Of a stretch of DNA of 64,000 bases, positions 26,501 to 39,400 are shown one piece after another. Source of the stretch: Sarcocystis neurona (lineage: Eukaryota > Apicomplexa > Conoidasida > Eucoccidiorida > Sarcocystidae); assembly GCA_000727475.1 (NCBI GenBank), contig KL647332.1:211496-275495 (forward strand), written 5' to 3'. The notes below the pieces were generated by a model that was not told the origin of the DNA, made no database searches, and was given only the letters and a program-made list of their open reading frames with translations. The position numbers and the translations under genes are program-made. Each line of letters opens with the position of its first letter. Within the stretch, counting starts at the first letter, position 1.

Positions 26501-29500
26501 CCCATTATTGCATGCCGAGAACGCCTTTCCCTGACAGTTTTGCTTACTGATACCTACGCGGTACTGCATGGTGTCCGCATGCACAATCGGTGGATTACAA
26601 GTGGGTACGCCGATCACTCGAAAAAAGGAACTGATGAATCTCGGAAACTTCGCAGGCATAGCTAAGGCATACAGCATGTGTAGTTTGGCAGCGCTCGGAA
26701 ATGAGCTCGTGTAAAATGTTGTCTTCATGGTTTGAAGGGGCCTGAGAATGGACGACCAAAAGCTATGGGGTATGAACGCACCCTTCAGACGGTTGCGAGG
26801 AGTGTTGGATAGTCCTTGGGATAAGAAGAGAGTAAGGATGTGAAGGCGTACGCCGTGTGCATGTGCGGATACACACGCATTTCGGGGTCAAGCGCAGAAG
26901 CCTTGACTCTGCGAAAGCTCCTTTCACAGGTTTGGCCCGCAGTGTATACACGAAAGTGATGTCCTGGCCTTTGTCTATTTGCAAGACACCTAAGGAGGAA
27001 GTGACAATTGGTATTACCTGTGAAGCCGACCGCCGAGCTCTTGAGGAAGGCGCCGCCGTGCGGCTGCCTCAGTGCGCATCGATGCTACAGATCGCCTAAG
27101 ATTAAAACGGCCAGGACTTCCGTATATGACGAATGTGTGTTAGTAAATGCAGAATCTAAGGCTTCGACAGCCAATAGCAAAGCCGCTGTGCAACGCAGCA
27201 AAGGTGAAGACTCCACCGCCATCGCCTTGCGGCTTGCACATATCTCACACGTAGACCTCATCGTGCACTGGCGCGTACTTCCTGAAGTCAACGACCATCT
27301 CGAGACTGCGACCTGCGCCGACACAACGTATGGCAAAGCTCGCTGAACGTCTCCGTGGTCGACACAGGAAGTGTGGTGAGGTTGCTGTATTACAGTGCAG
27401 AAAAGTGCGTTTCTTGCGGATCGCCGCGTTTCCCAAATTCGCACTCTCCGCAGTGTGCGTGACACGTGCGGGATGCGAAAAGTTCATTACTCAAAAGAAA
27501 ATGAAGCAAGTACGTCTGTACAACGGCTGGTGCGTGTCCTTGCGTTGCTTCTTCTCGGTAGCAAGTGAAAAAAGTAGAATGCCACAATCGTTGAAGATCA
27601 GATCAGCCCTGCTGTGCTGCTGTGTCTCTCTCTTCCACAGACCGAAGTACGGTACCGTCAAGTGGCAAATAAGAGAACTGCTCTGAAAGTATGTACTCGC
27701 AGGCTTTGTGCAGTGGAAAGGAATCCCTGTGGAATGTGCTCATAGAGACCAGACGTAAATAGAGTGGCAGTGACGCCTGTGTCTCACGAATCGAAGCGTT
27801 CGCCTGTAGAGGCGAATCTCATTCAGACTAAGCAAGACACAACCGACGTGTGCGTATCATCTACCACCAGCGCGGCAACACCTCGAGCAATGACGAAGAT
27901 CGGGCACTACGTTTCAAACGTATAGGGGAACCGGAAGGGATTAGCAAGACCACGCAAAAAGTTACCAGTGCGCAGGAACGGAGTGCAGGGGGTGTTGATG
28001 TTGCCTGTCTGCTCCATATTTGACGTCAGACACATGTCGTCTACACTACCTGGACAACCTCGGTTGCGATCTCTAGTGCATCGCACGTAACACGTGACGA
28101 CCCTCCGTGTCGAAACTCACGGGGTCGTACCATCCTGTGCACGTATCGAGCAAAAATGTGTTTAGCGCTGTTTAACGCACTTTTCCTCCAGCAATCTAGT
28201 GTCGAAGAAGCAAAACTAAAAAACCGATTCTTGATTCGAAGTTCGAGCATGTCTTCCTATTTGGATGAGACACTAGTTGCCGTGGCCCCCTCTGTAGCTG
28301 GCGAATGGGAGAGAAAAAGGATACTGCGCGGTACGCATTAGATACCCCGTCCTCTGTGTGCAATCGTAGCGGTAGACGAGCTAGCTAAAACAACCTTCGG
28401 TACGGACGATCTAGTGAGACGTTGTTTCGCGTGAGAAGAGTCGATGAGGGTACAGCTTCCCTAGAGGACTACTCAAGATAGTGCGAAAAATTGAGAAGTC
28501 CGCGAACAAGAGTTAAGCTCGAGGTTTTGACTCGTGTCAGCGGACAGTGGTGGCCGGTGGTGCAGGGTCCATTCAGACTTTATGTGCTTGAAGTCCGCGT
28601 CAGAACCCTCTGGCCAGTTTAGGAAACGTACGCATTCGGATGTGTTTTTGACAACTGGTCCAAGCCCGTACGTCTGATTACCGCACACCTCTTATCAAGG
28701 CCCGATGCTGCACGCGAGTTACAATGGTGCTCGGATGCTGTCAGCCTAGAAACGCTCGTAGTGCAACTGGACAACCCGTATACGCCCACTGTGTCGTGTC
28801 CTTCCACTAGCAACTGATGCCTGTGCACTGCACGTTTTGTTTAATTGATGGTGTTCAAGGCTCGAACCATCCATATTTCCCCGGCAATGGTAGTTTGGCG
28901 AGTAACGGCGATCGCAAGACGCTGCATGGCAAATAAACAAGAGGCAACCACGCAGTCGGTAGCTATCTGGAGGTGTGCCAGGTGATCGTGATGTCTGAAA
29001 ACAGGAAAGGTACTTTGAAGGTCACTCCATCCGCTGGTGTCGCCGACGTCGAGTCATGTAGACTCAGCAGAAGACATGCGGCGCGTTGTCGCAGCTTTGC
29101 TGTGCTGTTCCCACTGCAAAAGATATCTCCGAGAATGGATAACCTCGCGGCTTTTTCTGGAACCTCTGCTAGATTCGTGCCGAGCAGTGAGGGACACGCG
29201 AATGCCTGACGAAACAGGAGGTCAGTAAACGCAAATTTGTCCATCCGGTCACTTGCCCGCGCCACGCTGAGGAAGGCGCACTTTTCAGACATTACTCGCG
29301 GAGGCAGCACGTCTCTTGGTGACTGCTGCGTGTCAGTCCCATCCGTTCCGTTCTGGATTGTCGTAACCCACTAGCTGGTGCCACGGGCGGCCTCGCTTTT
29401 CAAGTTTGCACGGCTTTGGGGCCGTGTTCGCCGTCCACGTTCCTGTAGTCTCTCTAGCTCAATATTACTCTTAGGCAAGCCAACGCTGCGGATAAGAGGT

Positions 29501-29698
29501 AGAGCAGGAGTCTCTCGTATCTCGCCTGCATACTTTGGTTGCACAGTTTTTTCCGAGTCCCCAGCTTCGCTGCAAGTAATACACCTGTCAAGATGTTGCT
29601 GGCATTTGTGGTGTAGCTCGCCGCAACATGAAGCGTACAGCATCGCCACGAGCACCTCTTCATGAGCCTTCATAGAATCACTGATGTTGCACCTTTTG

Positions 29699-29739
<41 letters not shown>

Positions 29740-30381
29740 NNNNNNNNNNNNNNNNNNNNNNNNNNNNNNNNNNNNNNNNNNNNNNNNNNNNNNNNNNNNN
29801 NNNNNNNNNNNNNNNNNNNNNNNNNNNNNNNNNNNNNNNNNNNNNNNNNNNNNNNNNNNNNNNNNNNNNNNNNNNNNNNNNNNNNNNNNNNNNNNNNNNN
29901 NNNNNNNNNNNNNNNNNNNNNNNNNNNNNNNNNNNNNNNNNNNNNNNNNNNNNNNNNNNNNNNNNNNNNNNNNNNNNNNNNNNNNNNNNNNNNNNNNNNN
30001 NNNNNNNNNNNNNNNNNNNNNNNNNNNNNNNNNNNNNNNNNNNNNNNNNNNNNNNNNNNNNNNNNNNNNNNNNNNNNNNNNNNNNNNNNNNNNNNNNNNN
30101 NNNNNNNNNNNNNNNNNNNNNNNNNNNNNNNNNNNNNNNNNNNNNNNNNNNNNNNNNNNNNNNNNNNNNNNNNNNNNNNNNNNNNNNNNNNNNNNNNNNN
30201 NNNNNNNNNNNNNNNNNNNNNNNNNNNNNNNNNNNNNNNNNNNNNNNNNNNNNNNNNNNNNNNNNNNNNNNNNNNNNNNNNNNNNNNNNNNNNNNNNNNN
30301 NNNNNNNNNNNNNNNNNNNNNNNNNNNNNNNNNNNNNNNNNNNNNNNNNNNNNNNNNNNNNNNNNNNNNNNNNNNNNNNNN

Positions 30382-30421
<40 letters not shown>

Positions 30422-33400
30422 ATTGGTCTTGTCGGATGTGGTGCAAGGCCGCTACTCTGTCTGCATTTCAAGCAGCACGAGATGGTAAGATGAGCAAACC
30501 AGTATAGTAACGCCGCGACAGTGACTCACTTCTGCGTGAAAGAGACACAAAAGTCCAATGTAGACTGGCGGCCTCCACGCGCACGCGAAGATGCTGTACA
30601 GCCTCTGGTGAGAACTTCGGCTCGTTGCGTGTAGACGGTCTCAGTGGAACCATGTTCGGACAATGCTCACGTACTCAGGACGTGAGCTACCGTTGTGCTG
30701 GGCCGTAGTTGCACCACGGCGGTTGCAGGGAAACCCGCATAATGTTATTTTTTCGCTCACTCTGAACTGAGCAGGGGGTCGCACGCTTGCTTTGTAAGTA
30801 CTGGACGCAACAAGCCGCAGTTGTAGTTGCATTTGCTGGAAAACAGGGGCACGAGCATTGACAGCTGACCCACGCAGGTTATATGCGGAGAGAATCTACC
30901 AGTCTCTGTGCTTCGATCTCGGCAGATAACCTTAAGGCTTTTCGCGTGGAGGGTGTAACGGACACAAACGTCAAAGTCCATCCGACCAGACATATTTGTA
31001 TTCTGTTGATTTGTGTTACAAACGTCAAAGAAATGTACTGGACTGTGCTTCAGTGGGTACGAATAATCTACTGCGGTAGTCGCCTCTCCGTAGACAGACA
31101 CTAAACTTGAGATGCGACGCAGACAGGTGACTGCATAAAGTGACCCTGATTCCCCAGGCCCTCAATGTGTTCTGAAATGGCATTTCGCAGGTGGTACGCT
31201 TAACTTGAGCAACTGCTGCAGTTGTGTCAACGCTACAGAAACAAATCACAGATTTACGTCCATGCTTCACATCGGCAGCTTCCATGATCTGTATCTGTTC
31301 ACGCGTTTGCGGTGGATTTTCATCAGTCGGTGAGCAGTTCAACTAAGGCTACCTATGTGGCGACCCTAGATCGTTGCAGAACAGTTTATAACTAACTTCC
31401 ACCTCAGTGTGGATGTGACAAGTAGATCGGCTGTCCGATTTGCGTGGGCAACCTCACGTATTTGGCGGAAGCACCAACCAATTGTTCAACGCCCTGGTTT
31501 CAGACGGTAGGGAAACAGGAGCGTGTACGCTGTTTGCTTGACAGTCAAAAAAACGTGTTTCTCTCGTATCCAAAGCTGTTCTGGAACGGTTGACGTTCTT
31601 ACGTAAAATCTACTCACCCCTCAGCTAGGTAGGCGCGAGTTTGAGTAAATAAAACTGCGTTTCTTTTGAAGGCTGTAGGCCCGCAACGCGACGCATGCAC
31701 TGTTTCTGCTAATAAACGTGTTTATTCTTCTTTGCGGGGCATCTAGTAGCTATCCGAGAGTGTAAGTAACGCCATCTACGTTTGCGGTGCCGGTGTGGCT
31801 CAACAGGAGGTAAGTAACCAGAAGCAACACACGTGTAGAGATTCGTAACAGTGGGTATCTTGCGCAGACGTGCTTCACCTGCGGTCGCCTTGGACCTGTT
31901 ATACCGTTGCGGGTGGCGTCGACTTTTCGTCAACCTGAGGTATTCGTCACCCCTACTGCTTTCGCGTGTACCACGAGCGACGACCGTCCTATTGCAGATT
32001 GTAAGTCGTAATTGCAAGTGTAATTGTACCTTACACATCTGGTCTTCTCTCTTGCTTGCTGTACCCTCTCGTCAGGTTCTCCGTACTGTCTTTGTACAGT
32101 TCGTAAGAGTGGTCTACCTTTGTGGACATACCAGGCACAGAGAACAGCCTTGGTGGAGTGAGGAAGCAGGTTCCATTCAACAGTGTCACAAGTGATCGAC
32201 CCGCACCACTCCCACGCACCAAGCAGTACTTTCACGTCAGAGGCGAAGAGCCAGACGCGTAATTAGATTGTTTATCGAAAGCCTTGTTTCGGTGGCAGGT
32301 GGTACGTATTTATCGTAGCCTTCAACGAGCGCACCTTGTGGTGACCGTGGCTCGTCCTCAACATTCTGGAGGCAATACAGCCAGAATCTTTAGAACGGCC
32401 GAACTCCTTTGAGTTCCTTGGGAGCTCGCGTTTCTATAGTTTATTCGTTGCTCTCCATTTTCCGTGTCTGCGCCAGCATGTACGTAACAACTCGAAGCTG
32501 CACACAAGATAGGTGTGTGCTACATGTCCTCGCAGGTGAGTATCACCCTGGATGCGGGAATCAATTCTTCACACTTTGCAACTTCCCATTCCTTCAACTA
32601 GCACACCGTAAGCGGCTCCGCAAAGATTCAGATGCCGATTTTAGCGGCAACAGTCACGGGCAGACTGCGAAGAGAGTCGTATGCACGACATAGCGTAACG
32701 CAGTTCGACGTGAAAGCGAAAGAGGCGTGTCCCCACCCTAATCCGCAGCGCGGTGGGGAACCAGCGTGGACTTCTTCGTCAGTTTCTGATTTGATGGCGC
32801 AGTTGCCTCCTTTCCTTTCGATGTGAGGGTTGTTTGTCGTCTGAACAGGCAGTACGTTGCAGCTCAAAAGCGAAATCGTGTGTTTCACGCTGTTCGAGGC
32901 TGATGCGCAGGACGCGAGGTGTACAAAGGCGAGCACATCTCCGTGAGACTTACGTGATGAAACTTTGATTAATCTGTTGTGCAGCCGGTACGTACTCCTT
33001 GAACAAGTAGACGAAAAGAAGCAGAGTAGCAGGCCAGCTGGGACTCGAAGCGGTAGCAACGACCAGGCGTCAGCGGTGCTTGGCGACACTTAAAGAAGAA
33101 CTAGAGGCACGGAATATGAACACGAAGCAGAAAGACACTCTAATCTTTCTAGAGAGTCTTCAAGCAGAACCACTACCAGCTTCGTCTTCGCTGGCTGATC
33201 TTATTGCCTGGAGCATCGAAACTTTTGAGGTGCATGTTCCACCGCCGACGCAGCCCCTTTCTTCTTCGAACCTACACGACTGCACCGCGCGCAAGATTTT
33301 GCATTTGGTGTAGAAGAGCTACTGACAGTACGCCTCCTCACCCTCTGTTCCCCTGTCGCTTCACGATGAGCTGCGCTACTGCGTTTGGAGTCAACACGGT

Positions 33401-36400
33401 CGTTTAACTTGTGCACACCCTGTGGAGTAGGCAACACAGTACTCAAGTGCACTGGTGTGTGTCTCTGGAATAGACGCAGATACTGAACTGTACACTCGTG
33501 TGCTCCCAACCACCCGAAAGACTGACGATATGACGCCAGCTGACCGACTGCACGAAATTCTTTTCTGAGCTGGACGCCATCCACCCAGCAGCGCCTACAG
33601 GCTTCTACCTCAGAAATTAGTCAACAGGTCTCACCGGGACACTTTGCGGCACCCTCCACATTAGCCCTTTGAATGCGTCGGATTAGAGACTTCGGCACAA
33701 CAAATCTAGTTCAGGTGATTGTCAACTGTAGAAATCCTCGTGTCGCTCAAAAGTGTCGAACTTATTTGTAGCGTTTTCCAGATTTATACACTCCACGAAG
33801 GCGAACGAGACTCTAATCTGTGAAACAATGTAAAACTAAGGGAAAGCGGACGTTCAGAACCATTTTCCGTGGTTTAGGAAACAGTTCAGAACAACAAGGC
33901 GTCTCAATAGTAAGGGATTTAAATGCATGCTGTGTTCTTTCCCAACAATTTGTTCTCAGCAAGACGTAAGTGGGCGAAACTCGCAATCGCGAGGATTGAA
34001 GAAGATAGAATTGAAGCAACTAGTGCATTGCCAGCAGTTCTGTCTCTCTAGGAAAGATCTGCTGAGACGCAAGTGGAGAACGAGTGACGATACGTTGTTT
34101 GGCATCGCGTGAATGACCTCCTGTTTTTGAATAACTAAGCTGTGCCACACTGCCTGGATAATCCCTGTATGGTGTGTCACTTTAGCGGGCGGTAAGACGA
34201 AACACGGTGCTCTGTCGTCAGCTGAAGATGCAAATTCTTCTGCGAGCGTCAACCATGACTGTGCAAACGACCAGTTTTGGTCTCACGAAGTCTATCGTAT
34301 GCATCAAATACTGTTTTAAGGGGAACATACACAAATGTTATTTTCATTTTCCTCGCTAATTTACCTTACTCACTGCGCGCCGACCAGCGGTTTACGCGTG
34401 CCTTGTCAGAATGTGAGCGATTCCCATGCTAACTCAACGCTGCGGATGCTCAGACAGGGATTCCTCAGTGGCCACTGCCTTGGAGAAGTCCTAGCGTGTA
34501 TACTTCACACGGGAGGTGATCGTTGTCTTCAGTTGGTAAGCTCTGAACAGATACTCAGACATCTATCCGGGACAATGTCGATCCGTGCCGAACATCGCTG
34601 CAAGAGGCGGAATCCTTTCCCGCAAGCAGAGTGCTGACTTCAGCAGCAGCCCCGTCCTTCTACTGAGCCCCGTTGAGCTGCTTTGAAAGAGCTGCGGCCA
34701 CCCACCGTGTACCAGAAAGTGCGTCGAGACGGCATCCCGAAAGAGCGCTCTCGCGTCAATTTGAATTTTGCTTGCAAGCGAGGGCGCCTACGAGCTTGAA
34801 AATGGACAGAAGATAATCCCGACAAACAGCGAGGGTGGCCCTCGCTGTTTGCACTGGTGACAACTTCTTGCAGCGTTCAATCAGACCATCGGACTTCAGG
34901 CTGTTTAGACGCACTGTTGATACTTTCACCGCAGGTCACGTCTCGTGGCACGTCGACAGATGGATGTGTGAAAAACCAAATAGGTCGACACAGCAGCGTA
35001 AGCGCACTTTCGGAAAAGGCTTTTTTTTTAATCCCTGACACAGGCGCAGGCCTGTCATGAGTATCGTGCTCGTTTGTGTCTTCGTCTGCAAAATGCATAC
35101 AGATGGTGAGGTTCTTAACACATTTTAGAGTTTTGGGGGGTACTGCATAGGAAACAAGCAGCATCTGGCTACCAATCCATACGAGCTACGTTACACCGTG
35201 TAAAGCGCCACGTTCTGCAGTTCACGCGACTAAACGGTCTTTAGAGAGTAAGACGCTTCCGCGGGATCGACTTAGGCCCACTCTTTTCCCAACGCTACTG
35301 CAAGTTCGAGAAAAAACGTCGCTTGGAAGGTCCAACTGGTGTCGGGATTATCTTCTGTCCATTTTCAAGCTCGTAGGCGCGCGCTCGGCTGTCTGAATAC
35401 TCGAAAAGAGGCGGCTACGCCGCGTGTCGTACTTCGTGGGTACTAATATAAAATGTCCCTATTGCGAGCTCCTCGCTTGCTGCCGGAAGCGCTGAATTAC
35501 AACGAGAAAGAAGACGTCAGAAAGGTGAATATCAAAGGGAGTAAGCAGGCACCCATTACACCTGCCGCTTGAAACCAACAACCCGCAAAAACTTCAACGA
35601 TTTGTTATGTGGTGGTTTGTCCGACGCTCAACTGTATCTCTTATTTACTACCAGCAAGTAGGAATCTCCTTACGTTCAGCTGAAAACAGCTGAGCATTTA
35701 CTAGAAGCAATAACCGTTTCGATGTGTGGCTGTCGCAGACAAGTTCTGAAGTACAGGATTTTGGTGTGCACGGTACGACTCGAAGGCGGTGAGCACCTCT
35801 TACTCTGGAGACTAGGCAAAAGCTTTGGCCGTGCGATGCAGGCCTAGCGAAAGAAGGGTTGAGAACGGCAGCGTTATAACTGATACTGCACGGACTTCAT
35901 TTGTTAGCAAACGCCACTGTAGCGAAGAACCCGTTTCGATCAGATCATGGGGCATACGATGGGTCCCGAGTAATACTGCCAGCTCGTAAGAGGACGCACG
36001 TAACACCCAGGCAAGCAGGCGCCCGTGCGGTGTCTCCTACGGGGACACCCCTCATTGGCAGTAGCGTTTCATGCCCAAGGGCAAACGTCTGCTTGGAAAA
36101 CATGAAGGTATAAAGCTCCTGTAGAGGCATAAGGCCTAAGCAAGCGAATACGCTGTTCATATCGGTGGTCTATGTTCTGTACCTCTACCGCTACCTCTTC
36201 GCAACTGCGTAACGTAGATAGTGTCTTCTTCGCGGTCAGCAAGTAAGCCCTGCGATTAACTTGAAAAGTGCGTCTTCTTCCTGCTTTCAGTTCACTATCA
36301 AGAGAAGTGTGTCTGTGGTTCACGGACACCACAGGCTATGCCAGATCAACTGCAGATGTGAAGGAATCGACGCCACCTGCGCAAACTAGCGGTTCGCTTC

Positions 36401-39400
36401 GGGTTAGTACTTCCTTTGTAATGCGCCGCACTACGGTGAAACTTGTGTACAGCTAACTGAAGCCGATTTCAAACTGCCACGCGCACGTCCTTTTGACGAG
36501 CAGCTGGTAAGGAAAAACGCTGCTGATTCTTCATTCAAGGCCCAGCCACCTGTGAACAAAACCAGGATGGAGCGGCAGAAGCGGATTTTCTCGCCTAGGG
36601 AACCCTTCTTGATAAAAGGATCCGTCACACATCACTAACTGCATCTCCCACAGATCTGAGTCAACTCAGCCCCACGGGCGCCAAAGGACGTGGTCCGGCG
36701 TCTTGGACCTCCATCTGGAGGATCAACTACGAACTGTCATCACACTGTATAGTGTGCAACTACGTGCCGCAGATAGTAGGCCACGCGAATGCTATAGTCA
36801 AAGATGTCTTATGTGACAAGGAGGACGAATCCCTGCCTTGTGTACTGGAAATCATCACATGCAGGTCTCCGTAACCGCCTTTTACCGTCTGGGGATATTT
36901 TATACTTCTTCTTCCAGGCAGTACGTCCCGCACGCCTTCTTTGCATTTCCAGGCACCACTAGGCATGTAGTAACTGTGACTATTGTTGAATGCATACGGT
37001 GCTCTTACTTCCGTTTTAAGTGGAATGAAAACATTTTTATGCTGAAAGGGAGTAAGCATCACGTCGGGTTTCCGTGAAGAAGAAAAAAACCGCGTTTACC
37101 AATCACGAGAAAGTAGGTGGACACGGCTGAGGTTGTAAAACGACTCTCTGAACCGTTGAACTTCCAGGCGGTACGCAAAAAATGCAACCTGGTGTTGTGT
37201 GTTATCGTTGCTGCTTGCTCTGGGAAAGCCTCATTATTACCTTATCAAAGTCCTACCTAAGCTGACGCATGCGCTTCAGGACTACCGTGTGAGTGGCAAC
37301 TAGATGCTTTGAAAGGAGAGGCACTAGAGAAGAGTTGTGTGGAATGCTAAAGCAGACATGATACAAACGAGACGAAAACAGGAGGTACGTTTTACTAGCT
37401 AAAAACGCACAGAGCGCCCCGAGCGTAATTTGTCAGCAGGTCAGTTGGACATGTACTCATCCAGTCCTGGATGACTGTTTCTCAGGAGCAGGTAAGCTTT
37501 CTCCGAGACCACAATAGGAACGTCGCCATGAACGCGCCCTTTGTCTACAAAGATAGCTGGCCACTCGCAGCCTCAGTCTTCATTCCCCTGACCCCCCGAC
37601 TTTGTCGTCGCGTGAGTTTGTACCGATGCTTTACTGACAGCTTGAAAACTTAGACCCATGCGTCACGTCACAGCTAAATAAAGAGTCGATTCTTTCGCAC
37701 GTGCTAAGGTTGACTAGGTTGACCCACGGTTGGCCCACCTACCTAATACAGGCTCAGCAAGTACGTCCCCACGGCCTGCAGGGCACGCTCAGCAGGTTGC
37801 GGCCACTGCACAGCGAAGTCCGTTAAAACAACCGTCGAGTCCATTGGACATGATAGTGTGACGGAAGTGTCCAAAAGGGTGAAGTGTCTCAGTGGTGAAA
37901 GCAAGGGCAGGTGCGTCCCATAACGCACGCAGCAGCGTGGTTTTAACAATAAAGCCCTTTTGAAATGTCTTGTCTTCTAGAGGTGAACAGAGATACAACG
38001 ACGACCACACACTGCAGATAGCCGTCGCTGTTGAAACGTGTGTTTGGGGTCAGTAGATTATTGCTGGTGCGACCTTAACTTGAACGTTTCTCTGACGAAC
38101 GGGGAATGCATTGCTTTTCTGAGGGCGCCGGTCAGCTCGCAGCAGCTTGTCTGAGCCTCCACGTAAGCGTCGACGGTGTCACACATGCGAGGCGCACAAC
38201 TGCATGGAAGCGTGTGCAATCTCTGTGACAGAGCGGAACGCTATACGCGACAGCGTACTATATGGAGAAGAAGGAAGGGTCAGGAGAAAGCTGTACTCAA
38301 GAGCGCACCATTACTAGGTGAAAGGGCGCACTGAGGAAAACGATTACCAACTGACAAACCATCAACGGCTGTAGGGGGTACGTTATTTTACAGTGTTACA
38401 CAGCGACACAAGAGTGAGCTTCAAATGTCGAGCAACCTAGCTGAAAGACGCTGTTGGGTTAAAGCTCATCGTCAAGGCCAGATCCGCTCTACTTGGGCGC
38501 TTTACGTGACTCAAGCGCTCAGTCTGATTGGACCATTCGCCCCCTCTAAAGTTGGTATGGAACAATGCGCAGAATAATACACAAGGAGGAGACCAGCGCT
38601 AGAAAGGTCCTGACAAGTCAAGTATAACTTTTTCGATGTAGGGCCACTCTTTTTTTTTCCACTTGGGTCGAGTTTCGAGCACCGACGTCCGTAGTAGAGT
38701 GTTTCGAACAAATGCTGATCACGCGCGGGCTAGTCCCACGGTAGATCGGGGCTTAGCGTATTATCGCTGGCGCGCCAGCTCACCTACGCGTCAACAGCCA
38801 CAAGTCCACTTTCCTCGAGAGCGGCCAATTTGCTGTGAATCCTACAAGAGTCGCTTCAGGACTTTGATTTAAAATAGGTATCACCTCTCTCGGTCGAGGG
38901 TGGTACCCAGCGCACGTGTGGATTTGCAAGAAAGGAAGCTGGATGATCCTCGTCTGCTTTAGAGGCTTGTTCTGCGATATCATCTTTAGTACATCTAACT
39001 CGCCCAGTTTCACGCACTGCAGGCGTAAAGCCGAAGAACTTGAAGACACGTGGTTCAACGTGAAACACGTGCTTACGTGTAACCTGCAGACTGGTGATAC
39101 TGAATAGTCTGCATTCTCGTGGACTGTAGATACACTGATGTGACAGTATACGGGGATACATCTAGGGCAAAGCGGCACGTGTGAAGGCGTCCGTTTTCAA
39201 GGGCATGAGCTGCTTCGTTTCCCAGTGCCTGGCATGCCTACTGATGAGACGACGGCGCTCACACTGGACACCGCAGACCCATTACGGAGTGCTTGTGACC
39301 GCAAACGAGAAGGCCCGGGGTCATACGGCCAATTTGCCAGCCGGTACGTTTATCACTGGTTGTCTGTCTTAACGTTGTAGCATACTTGGTCCAGTAAACA

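Noticed and set aside
29371..30507. Long open frames across the CA repeat on both strands
   Set aside because: They consist of CA/TG repeat codons and undetermined bases (N); not genes.
33065..33313. Coding-like plus-strand stretch with a Leu/Glu-rich helix-like start ending in TAG
   Set aside because: No good acceptor in the right phase, and it would terminate the gene in the middle of a continuing array of sites.
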